This document shows positions 57,387 to 64,000 of a DNA stretch of 64,000 bases, in pieces. The notes under the pieces were generated by a model. That model saw only the letters and a list, made by a program, of their open reading frames with translations, was not told the origin of the DNA and searched no databases. Origin of the DNA: Burkholderia seminalis DSM 23518. Its GTDB lineage: Bacteria > Pseudomonadota > Gammaproteobacteria > Burkholderiales > Burkholderiaceae. The position numbers and the translations under genes are program-made. The DNA lies in the NCBI RefSeq assembly GCF_902832885.1, contig NZ_CADFDK010000001.1, forward strand, positions 1,240,001-1,304,000, read 5' to 3'. How positions within the stretch are numbered: the stretch's first letter is position 1; every line of letters starts with the position of its first letter.

Positions 57387-58772
57387 ATGCCACACGCCCT
57401 GATTGTCGAAGACGATCCCAACAGTCTCTCCGGCCTCACCGCGCTGCTCGCCGCAGACGGCTTCTCGGTCGACACGGCCACGTCGCTCGCCGAAGCCCGC
57501 ACGGCGCTGGGCCGCTCGATCCCCGATGTCGTCCTCGTCGACCTGAACCTGCCGGACGGCAGCGGGTTCGACCTGCTCCAGCACCTGCCGCAGCAACAGC
57601 CGAACGGCTCGTTGCCCGTCATCGTGCTCACGGGCAACGCGACGGTCGAGAGCGCCATCGAGGGCCTGCGTCACGGCATCTGGGACTACCTGCTGAAGCC
57701 GATCAACATTCCGCGCCTGCGCAGCCTGCTCGCGCGGATCCCGCGCCCGTACGAACTGATCGACGAAGTGCAGTCGCTGCGTGCGTCGCTGCGCCGGCTC
57801 GGCCGCTTCGGCGCGCTGGTCGGCTGCAGCGATGCAATGCAGCACGTGTACGACATGATCGAGCACAACGCGCGCACCGAAACGGCCGTGCTGTTCTCGG
57901 GCGAGGCCGGCACCGGCAAGAAGCTGGCTGCGCGCACGCTGCACGACCTGAGCCGGCGCCGCAAGGGGCCGTTCGTGTCGTTCGACTGCCGGACGATCGC
58001 GCAGGCCGGCCGCCACGGCGCGTCGCTCGACAGCGTGCTGTTCGGCCATGAGCGCGGCGCGTTCGACGGCGCCGAGCGCCGCGAATCGGGCCTGTTCGAA
58101 CAGGCCGGCGGCGGCACGCTGTTCCTCGACGAGATCACCGCGCTGCCGCTCGTGCTGCAGGAAGCGCTGCTGCATGCGCTCGATTCGCAGAACTTCATGC
58201 GGATCGGCGGCACGAGCTCGATCACGAGCGATTTCCGGCTGATCGCGACCACGCGCCGCCCGGCACGCGAAGCGGTCGCGAACGGCACGCTGCGCGAGGA
58301 TCTGTGGTTGCGCCTCGATGCGGCGTCGATCACGATGCCGCCGCTGCGCGAGCGCGACGGCGACGCACTCGCGATCGCGGACGCGCAGATCGACGAACTG
58401 AACCGCGAGGCGCGCGCGACCGGGCGCAGCACGACCGACAAGCGCGCGGCGCCGGGCTTCGTGCGCGAATGCCTGTCCTACGAATGGCCGGGCAACGTGC
58501 GCGAACTGCAGGAACGCGTGCGCTTCGCGTACGACGCGTCGGGCGATTTCATCGAGACGCTGCGCGCCGGCGAGCCGAGCTTCTCCTCCGGCGCCGCGCT
58601 GAACGGCAGCAGCGTGCAGATCAAGGTCGGCACGCCGCTGTCCGACGTCGAGGACCTGCTGATCCGCGCGACGCTCGACGCGGTCGGCGGCACCCGCCAT
58701 CGTGCGGCCACGCTGCTCGGCATCAGCCCGAAGACGCTGTACAACAAGCTGCAGCGGATGAAGGTGAACTGA
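57387..58772 (+). CDS. NtrC-family response regulator with altered sigma-54 loop
   Basis: 461 residues from ATG 57387 (MPHALIVEDDPNSLSG); ATG 57345 adds 14 residues. The receiver has the phosphate-accepting D52 in VLVDLNLPDG, then VLTGNATV and the Lys in YLLKPIN. The AAA+ domain has Walker A GEAGTGKK (172-179) and Walker B GTLFLDEIT, but the loop that touches sigma-54 reads GAFDGA (224-229) instead of GAFTGA. The region around FRLIATTRR also departs from the usual ATNRDL. A Fis-type helix-turn-helix (HRAATLLGISPKTLYNKL) ends it. No sensor kinase is adjacent. It may act without sigma-54; inference only. Confidence 0.9.
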   Translation: MPHALIVEDDPNSLSGLTALLAADGFSVDTATSLAEARTALGRSIPDVVLVDLNLPDGSGFDLLQHLPQQQPNGSLPVIVLTGNATVESAIEGLRHGIWDYLLKPINIPRLRSLLARIPRPYELIDEVQSLRASLRRLGRFGALVGCSDAMQHVYDMIEHNARTETAVLFSGEAGTGKKLAARTLHDLSRRRKGPFVSFDCRTIAQAGRHGASLDSVLFGHERGAFDGAERRESGLFEQAGGGTLFLDEITALPLVLQEALLHALDSQNFMRIGGTSSITSDFRLIATTRRPAREAVANGTLREDLWLRLDAASITMPPLRERDGDALAIADAQIDELNREARATGRSTTDKRAAPGFVRECLSYEWPGNVRELQERVRFAYDASGDFIETLRAGEPSFSSGAALNGSSVQIKVGTPLSDVEDLLIRATLDAVGGTRHRAATLLGISPKTLYNKLQRMKVN

Positions 58773-58882
58773 GCGCGCGACCGTGAATACGGGCACTGGC
58801 CGGACCTGACCGTTAGTTGCGCAAAAGCCCACCGTGCCGACTGCCCTGTTTGCCCCCGTTTGCCCCGTGCCGTCACCCATGA

Positions 58883-58909
58883 AAAAGCCGCGCAATCGCG
58901 CGGCTTTTC
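58883..58909. terminator. Bidirectional terminator
   Basis: AAAAGCCGCGC and GCGCGGCTTTT pair around AATC, between the response regulator and the end of the nagZ operon. Confidence 0.87.
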
Positions 58910-58954
58910 GTTTCAGCGGGTGACAGGACGCGAACCGCACCGTCCCCTCCCCGT

Positions 58955-59983
58955 TTACGCCAGTGCGCTTTTCAGCAGCGCCTGCGCCTGCAGATACTCG
59001 GGCTGCGCGACCAGCTTGTCCCACTTGAGCGCCTTGCCGCGCGCGCGCATCCGCTTGATGCGCCGCACCGACTCGGCCGACGCCCGTGCCTTCAGCTCGT
59101 TCAGCACGACCTCGGCCGCCTCCGGCTGGTTGCAGACGAGCACCATGTCGCAACCGGCGGCGAGCGCGGCATCGGCCGCCTGCGTGAGCGTGCCGCCTTC
59201 GCGCGCGGCCTCCATCGACAGGTCGTCGCTGAAGATCGCGCCCGTGAAGCCGAGCTTGCTGCGCAGGATGTCCTGCAGCCAGACGCGCGAGAATCCGGCC
59301 GGCCGCTTGTCGACCTGCGTATAGATCACGTGCGCGGGGATCACGGCCGACAGCGACAGGCCGAGCCAGTCGTACGGCGCAACGTCCTGCTTGAGGATCG
59401 CGTCGAGCGTGCGGTCGTCGGTCGGCAGCGCGACGTGCGAATCGGCTTCCGCGAAACCGTGCCCGGGGAAATGCTTGCCGCAGTTCGCCATGCCGGCGAG
59501 CGACAGCCCGTGGTTCAGGCTCTTCGCGAGCAGCGTGACGACGCGCGCGTCGCGATGGAACGCGCGGTCGCCGATCACCTTCGAATGCCCGTAGTCGAGG
59601 TCGAGCACGGGCGTGAAGCTCATGTCGATCCCGCACGCACGCAGTTCGGCGGCCAGGATGTAGCCGACGGCGGTCGCCACCTTCGTCGCGAGCAGCACGT
59701 CGCGATCCCACAGCTCGCCGAGGCGGCGCATCGCGGGCAGCACCGTGAAGCCGTCGGTGCGGAACCGCTGCACGCGCCCGCCTTCGTGATCGACGGCGAT
59801 CAGGATGTCTTCGCGCACCGCGCGGATCGAGTCGGTCAGCGCGATCAGCTGCGCGCGGTTCTGGAAGTGCCGCGCGAACAGGATCACGCCGCCGGTATTC
59901 GGATGCGCAAGACGCCGTGCATCGTCGCGCGACAGGGCCGTGCCGACGACGTCGAGCATGACCGGGCCGGGAGTCGTTTTCAT
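58955..59983 (-). CDS. nagZ: Beta-N-acetylhexosaminidase NagZ
   Basis: 342 residues, GH3. It removes N-acetylglucosamine from anhydromuropeptides in the cytoplasm during peptidoglycan recycling, which links to AmpC beta-lactamase induction. AVDHEGGRVQRF, NCGKHFPGHGFAEADSH (general acid/base His loop) and IFSDDLSMEAA (nucleophile Asp) are all intact. It follows acpS by 16 bp, the last gene of the rnc operon series. Confidence 0.95.
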   Translation of the reverse strand: MKTTPGPVMLDVVGTALSRDDARRLAHPNTGGVILFARHFQNRAQLIALTDSIRAVREDILIAVDHEGGRVQRFRTDGFTVLPAMRRLGELWDRDVLLATKVATAVGYILAAELRACGIDMSFTPVLDLDYGHSKVIGDRAFHRDARVVTLLAKSLNHGLSLAGMANCGKHFPGHGFAEADSHVALPTDDRTLDAILKQDVAPYDWLGLSLSAVIPAHVIYTQVDKRPAGFSRVWLQDILRSKLGFTGAIFSDDLSMEAAREGGTLTQAADAALAAGCDMVLVCNQPEAAEVVLNELKARASAESVRRIKRMRARGKALKWDKLVAQPEYLQAQALLKSALA

Positions 59984-59999
59984 CGAATCGGGAAGTCCG

Positions 60000-60428
60000 T
60001 CAGGAGGAGGTTCGGGAAACAGGAGCAGGCGCGGCGTCCGTTTCGGCGATCACGAACGACACTGCGTAGTCGCGCTCGTCGCTGACCGTCACGCGCGCCG
60101 TGATGCCGCGCGCGGCCAGCCAGTCGGCCAGCTCGCCCGACGCGACCACGTACGGCTCGCCGCTCGGATGGTTGAGCGTCTGCAGTGCGCGCCACGTCAT
60201 CGGCCAGTGCATGCCGAGCCCGATCGCCTTCGAGAACGCTTCCTTCGCGGAGAAGCGCGTCGCGAGAAACGCGATGCCGCGCGCCTCGGAGCGCGCGCGG
60301 CGCGCATGGAACACACGCAGTTCGTCGGGGCCCAGCACCTTCTCGGCAAACCGGCCGCCCGTGCGTTCGAGCACGGCCGCGACGCGGCTTACCTGGGCGA
60401 TGTCGGTACCGATGCCGTAGATCGCCAT
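60000..60428 (-). CDS. acpS: Holo-[acyl-carrier-protein] synthase
   Basis: 142 residues. It transfers 4'-phosphopantetheine from CoA to acyl carrier protein. [20 protein letters not shown] has the Asp magnesium ligand, and [19 protein letters not shown] the Glu ligand and conserved Lys. The C-terminal tail is about 15 residues longer than usual. 33 bp separate it from pdxJ, 16 bp from nagZ. Confidence 0.95.
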   Translation of the reverse strand: MAIYGIGTDIAQVSRVAAVLERTGGRFAEKVLGPDELRVFHARRARSEARGIAFLATRFSAKEAFSKAIGLGMHWPMTWRALQTLNHPSGEPYVVASGELADWLAARGITARVTVSDERDYAVSFVIAETDAAPAPVSRTSS

Positions 60429-60461
60429 GTCAGTACGCGCGCACGCGGCGGTATTTCATCT

Positions 60462-61238
60462 TCAACGCGCGCCGCCGTGCAGCGCGGCGACGCGGGCGGC
60501 GACCATGATCGCCTTCATCTCGCGCACCGCGTTGTCCCAGCCCGCGAAGATCGCATGCGCGACGATCGCGTGACCGATGTTCAGCTCGACGATGCCGTCG
60601 ATCGCGGCGATCTGCTGCACGTTCGTGTAATGCAGCCCGTGCCCCGCATTGACCTTCAGGCCCAGTTGCGCACCGGCCTGCACGCCCGCGACGATGCGTT
60701 CGTACTCGCGCTGCTGCTCGGCTTCGTCGTGCGCTTCGGCGTAGCGGCCCGTGTGCAGTTCGATCACCGGCGCGCCCGCTTCGTGCGCGGCGCGGATCTG
60801 CGTCTCGTCCGGGTCGATGAACAGCGACACGCGCACGCCGACGTCGGCCAGTTGCTTGCAGGCCGCGCGCACGGCTTCGAAGTGGCCGGCGACATCGAGA
60901 CCGCCTTCGGTCGTCAGTTCCTCGCGCTTTTCCGGCACGAGGCACGCGTCGTGCGGACGCACTTCGCACGCGATGTCGAGCATCTCGGCCGTCACCGCGC
61001 ATTCGAGGTTCATGCGCGTCTTCAGCAGCGGGCGCAGCTTGCGCACGTCGGCGTCGACGATGTGGCGGCGATCCTCGCGCAGATGCAGCGTGATCGCGTC
61101 CGCACCGGCCTCTTCGGCGGCGAGCGCCGCGCGGATCGGATCGGGATAGGCCGTGCCGCGCGCATTGCGCAGCGTCGCGACGTGGTCGATGTTCACGCCG
61201 AGGTCGATGGCGGTGGGCGTTGTCAGGAAGAAGCTCAT
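60462..61238 (-). CDS. pdxJ: Pyridoxine 5'-phosphate synthase
   Basis: 258 residues, TIM barrel. It condenses 1-deoxyxylulose 5-phosphate with aminoacetone 3-phosphate, the last step in DXP-dependent vitamin B6 synthesis. [45 protein letters not shown] and ELNIGHAIV are hallmark segments. ATG 61238 overlaps the recO stop (ATGA); the frame upstream is open but lies in recO. Confidence 0.95.
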   Translation of the reverse strand: MSFFLTTPTAIDLGVNIDHVATLRNARGTAYPDPIRAALAAEEAGADAITLHLREDRRHIVDADVRKLRPLLKTRMNLECAVTAEMLDIACEVRPHDACLVPEKREELTTEGGLDVAGHFEAVRAACKQLADVGVRVSLFIDPDETQIRAAHEAGAPVIELHTGRYAEAHDEAEQQREYERIVAGVQAGAQLGLKVNAGHGLHYTNVQQIAAIDGIVELNIGHAIVAHAIFAGWDNAVREMKAIMVAARVAALHGGAR

Positions 61239-62071
61239 AGGTTTTGCAGGTCGATCAGGATCTGACGCGTGGCAAGCGGCGTACCGCCGAGATAGGTGTT
61301 CAGCAGGAAGCGCATCAGCGTCTTGCTTTGCGCGACCGTCTGGGCTCGATGGTAATCGTCCTGCTCCATGTCGAGCAACGTCTGTCCGGTGATGACCGGC
61401 CAGTGCGACGGCACGTCGTCGTCCGCGTTGCGCACGCCGCGCTCGGGATCGAACACGTAGCGGCGATCGGGCTCGACCGCGCGGCGCGCGACCGTGCGGT
61501 TCAGCGCCATCGCGTAACCGGTCTCCTTCAACAGCACGCGCTCGAACGAACGCAGCACCTGCACCGCGGGTTCGCCGTGCGCAAGGCGCGTGAGCGTCAG
61601 CACATAGTGATTGAACAGCGGCGGCTGCGGATCCTCGCGCGCGCAGAATTTCACGAGCAGCTCGTTCGCGTAGAAACCGCACAGCAGCCCGTCGCCGCCG
61701 AGCGGCAGCATGCCGCCGACCCACTCGGCCCCCGTCAGCGTGCGCACCTCGGATTTGCCGGACCAGGACAGCAGCAGCGGCTGGAAGGTCTGCAGCACGC
61801 CGCGCAGCGCGGAGTGCGGGCGTTTCGCGCCCTTCGCGACGAGCGCAAGCCGGCCGTGATCGCGCGTCAGCACATCGACGATCAGGCTGGTTTCGCGATA
61901 CGGATAGCTGTGCAGCACGAACGCCGGCTGCTCGGCGACGCGGAAATCGGACGTGCGAGACGTCGCGCGCCGCGCCTTGCGCGGCGGTTCGGGCGGAGCC
62001 GGCAGCGGCGCGTCGTTCGCGCCGGCCGTCACCGCGTCTTCAGTCGACGTCAGCGCGTCATTCGTACCCAT
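61235..62071 (-). CDS. recO: DNA repair protein RecO
   Basis: 278 residues. It loads RecA with RecR onto single-stranded DNA in the RecF pathway. After a 40-residue Pro/Ala-rich leader comes the OB fold ([38 protein letters not shown]), then a helical C-terminal part ([20 protein letters not shown]). It overlaps era by 14 bp and pdxJ by 4 bp. Confidence 0.93.
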   Translation of the reverse strand: MGTNDALTSTEDAVTAGANDAPLPAPPEPPRKARRATSRTSDFRVAEQPAFVLHSYPYRETSLIVDVLTRDHGRLALVAKGAKRPHSALRGVLQTFQPLLLSWSGKSEVRTLTGAEWVGGMLPLGGDGLLCGFYANELLVKFCAREDPQPPLFNHYVLTLTRLAHGEPAVQVLRSFERVLLKETGYAMALNRTVARRAVEPDRRYVFDPERGVRNADDDVPSHWPVITGQTLLDMEQDDYHRAQTVAQSKTLMRFLLNTYLGGTPLATRQILIDLQNL

Positions 62072-62957
62072 AGGCGCGCAGTCCGGCCTCGTTGTCGGCC
62101 CAGCCGCTCCTCACCTTCACGAAGGTCTCGAGGTACACGGGGCCGTCGAACAGCTTCTCCATGTCCATCCGCGCCTCGGTGCTGATCTGCTTGAGCTTCT
62201 CGCCCTTCTTGCCGATCACCATCGCCTTGTGCGAATCGCGTTCGACGAGGATCGTCGCGAAGATGCGCTTCAGCCGCCCTTCCTCCTCGAACTTGTCGAT
62301 CACGACGGTGCTCGTGTACGGCAGCTCGTCGCCGGTCCAGCGGAACACCTTCTCGCGCAGGATTTCGGCCGCGAGGAAGCGCGAGCTGCGGTCGGTCAGC
62401 TCGTCCTCGCCGTAGATCGGGGCGCCTTCCGGCAGGTACGGCTTGATCGTCTCGAGCAGGCGCTTGATGTCTTCCGGCTGCTGCGCCGACAGCGGCACGA
62501 GCTCGGCGAATTCGCGCAGCGTGTTCATCTTCTGCATGAACGGATACAGCGTGGCCTTGTCGGCGACACGGTCGATCTTGTTCGTGATCAGCAGCGTCGG
62601 CATGCCGGGCGGAATCAGGTCGAGCACCTTCTGGTCGTCGGGCCCGAAGCGACCGGCCTCGATCACGAACAGGATCACGTCGACCGACGTCAGCGTCGAC
62701 GTGACCGCGCGGTTCAGCGATCGGTTCAGCGCGGTGCTGTGACGGGTCTGGAAACCCGGCGTGTCGACGAACACGAATTGCGCGTCATCGAACGTGTTGA
62801 TGCCGGTGATGCGATGGCGGGTCGTCTGCGCCTTGCGCGACGTGATGCTGATCTTCTGGCCGACGAGTGCGTTCATCAACGTCGACTTGCCGACGTTCGG
62901 GCGGCCCACGATCGCGATCATGCCGCAACGGAAGCCGGTAGGAGCGGGAGTGTTCAT
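62058..62957 (-). CDS. era: GTPase Era
   Basis: 299 residues. It is a small-subunit ribosome assembly GTPase that binds the 3' end of 16S rRNA. G-motifs: [18 protein letters not shown] and TNKIDRV. The C-terminal KH domain has [20 protein letters not shown]. Located between rnc and recO, the usual order. Confidence 0.97.
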   Translation of the reverse strand: MNTPAPTGFRCGMIAIVGRPNVGKSTLMNALVGQKISITSRKAQTTRHRITGINTFDDAQFVFVDTPGFQTRHSTALNRSLNRAVTSTLTSVDVILFVIEAGRFGPDDQKVLDLIPPGMPTLLITNKIDRVADKATLYPFMQKMNTLREFAELVPLSAQQPEDIKRLLETIKPYLPEGAPIYGEDELTDRSSRFLAAEILREKVFRWTGDELPYTSTVVIDKFEEEGRLKRIFATILVERDSHKAMVIGKKGEKLKQISTEARMDMEKLFDGPVYLETFVKVRSGWADNEAGLRAYGYE

Positions 62958-63017
62958 ATCGTTTGGGAGGCAGGTTCGGAAACGGCCGCGCGGCGCGCGG
63001 CACGATCGCTGGGCAAT

Positions 63018-64000
63018 TCAGTGGTCGGCATCGGCCACGCGCGCCTGCGCGGCGGCGAGGCTCGCGCCGCCCGGCGGCGTCTCGGCGTCCGGTGCGGCAG
63101 CGTCGCGCGCACGCGTGCGCGCAGCGGGGTCGGAACCGGCGGAAGGCTTGTCGGCGGACGATGCGGCCGGATCGGCGGCACGCGGCGCGGCGTCCGCGGG
63201 CTTGTCCGCCGCCTTGTCAGGGCGGTCGGCGGGTTTATCGGCCACCTTGTCGGCCGCCGGCTTCGCCGCCCGCTCACCCTTGTCGGCAGCCGTCTCGACA
63301 TGCGCCGCGCGAATCGCGGCCATCGGCGCGACGGCCGGCTCGGCGCCGGTCGCAGCCGCCGCGGGCACCGCACCGGCGGCCGCCCTGGCCTCGCGGGCAG
63401 CCGCCCGCTCCTTCCGCTCCGGCGAGCGCAGGTCGAGCGCTTCCTGCACGCCCTTCACGCCCGGCACGATTTCGGGTTCCACATGCTTCGAGCCGCGCGC
63501 GTTTTTCGAGCGCTTCGGCTTCGTGGCCAGCATCGGCGCGGCCGCCATCACTTCGTCGAGCGCCTTCTTCGCGGCGGCCTGCTCGGCCGCGCGCCGGCTC
63601 GCGCCGGAGCCCGATACCTTCACGTCCAGCTTCGGCACCGTGCATTCGACCTCGAACTGCTGATTGTGCGCCGCACCATGCGTCGCGACGACCGTGTAGG
63701 TCGGCAGTGCGATCTTGTGCCCCTGCAGGTACTCCTGCAGCAGCGTCTTCGCGTCCTTGCCGAGCGTGCGCGGATCGATGTGGTCGAGAATCGGGATGTA
63801 GAGGCGCTTGATGACCCCTTGGGCGGCTTCGAAGCCGCCATCGAGGAACACGGCCCCGATGATGGCTTCGAACGCGTCCGCGAGGATCGACGGGCGACGG
63901 AACCCGCCGCTGCGCAGTTCGCCCTCGCCCAGCCGCAGGCCGTCCGAGATATTCAGGGCCTGAGCAATTTCGTACAGCGACTGCTGCTTGACGAGGTTGG
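63018..64000 (-). CDS. rnc: Ribonuclease III (5' end outside window), with long C-terminal extension
   Basis: About 327 residues are in the window; the start lies beyond 64000. [20 protein letters not shown] is the catalytic-domain signature with the second Asp/Glu pair. A double-stranded RNA-binding domain follows ([38 protein letters not shown]). E. coli RNase III would stop here, but this protein continues for about 170 residues (63018-63540) rich in Ala, Pro, Lys and Asp, with KPAD-type repeats. It processes rRNA and mRNA duplexes. First gene of rnc-era-recO-pdxJ-acpS-nagZ. Confidence 0.95.
   Translation of the reverse strand, partial: NLVKQQSLYEIAQALNISDGLRLGEGELRSGGFRRPSILADAFEAIIGAVFLDGGFEAAQGVIKRLYIPILDHIDPRTLGKDAKTLLQEYLQGHKIALPTYTVVATHGAAHNQQFEVECTVPKLDVKVSGSGASRRAAEQAAAKKALDEVMAAAPMLATKPKRSKNARGSKHVEPEIVPGVKGVQEALDLRSPERKERAAAREARAAAGAVPAAAATGAEPAVAPMAAIRAAHVETAADKGERAAKPAADKVADKPADRPDKAADKPADAAPRAADPAASSADKPSAGSDPAARTRARDAAAPDAETPPGGASLAAAQARVADADH

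Overview
This is a GC-rich window that reads as chromosome 1 of a Burkholderia species, most likely of the B. cepacia complex. Supporting signs are the rnc-era-recO-pdxJ-acpS-nagZ block, the uvrC-pgsA-tRNA block, the EarP/EF-P pair, a two-subunit arginine succinyltransferase, hpnIJKL hopanoid genes and a Tat-exported phospholipase C. The assignment rests on protein resemblance and gene order; no database search was run. I see no prophage, CRISPR array, integrase or transposase.

Layout. 1-8.4 kb: the 3' end of an RND efflux pump, a VOC protein, a NYN/OST-HTH protein, an NAD(P)-binding protein, an exported peroxiredoxin, and a PAS-GGDEF-EAL plus HDOD pair for c-di-GMP signalling. 8.5-21.1 kb: an arginine/ornithine regulon, all on the minus strand. 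It holds a polar amino acid ABC importer (two permeases and an ATPase), an ArgR-like GATase1-AraC regulator, a 0.83-kb near-perfect inverted repeat, the AST catabolic operon (astC, astA alpha, astA beta, astD, astB, astE) and the periplasmic binding protein. A GTCGCAAAT-containing motif occurs upstream of all three presumed transcription units. 21.4-26.7 kb: a BamE-domain lipoprotein and hpnL-K-J-I, which make the cyclitol ether head group of hopanoids. 27.3-37.9 kb: a luciferase-like oxidoreductase, an exported hydrolase, pdxY, phospholipase C, a LivK-type binding protein, a FadR-type regulator divergent from glucarate dehydratase, and an unknown membrane protein.

38.1-49.2 kb: a glycosyltransferase, an ABC exporter, otsBA (trehalose), a copper delivery operon for cytochrome oxidase (SCO, PCuAC, CtaG), a GNAT protein, pirin with a divergent LysR regulator, and free methionine-R-sulfoxide reductase. 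49.3-58.8 kb: methionine aminopeptidase coupled to a ParD-like protein, an XRE-cupin regulator with a GNAT partner, tRNA-Cys and three tandem tRNA-Gly genes, pgsA, uvrC, earP, efp, and a response regulator whose sigma-54 contact loop is altered. 59-64 kb: nagZ, acpS, pdxJ, recO, era and the 3' part of rnc, whose product has a long low-complexity tail.

Most genes are ordinary core or niche metabolism. The strongest second-look items are the shared operator motif of the arginine regulon, the long inverted repeat next to it, the ParD-like/MetAP coupling, the GAFDGA response regulator, and the disordered extensions on RNase III and the NYN protein.
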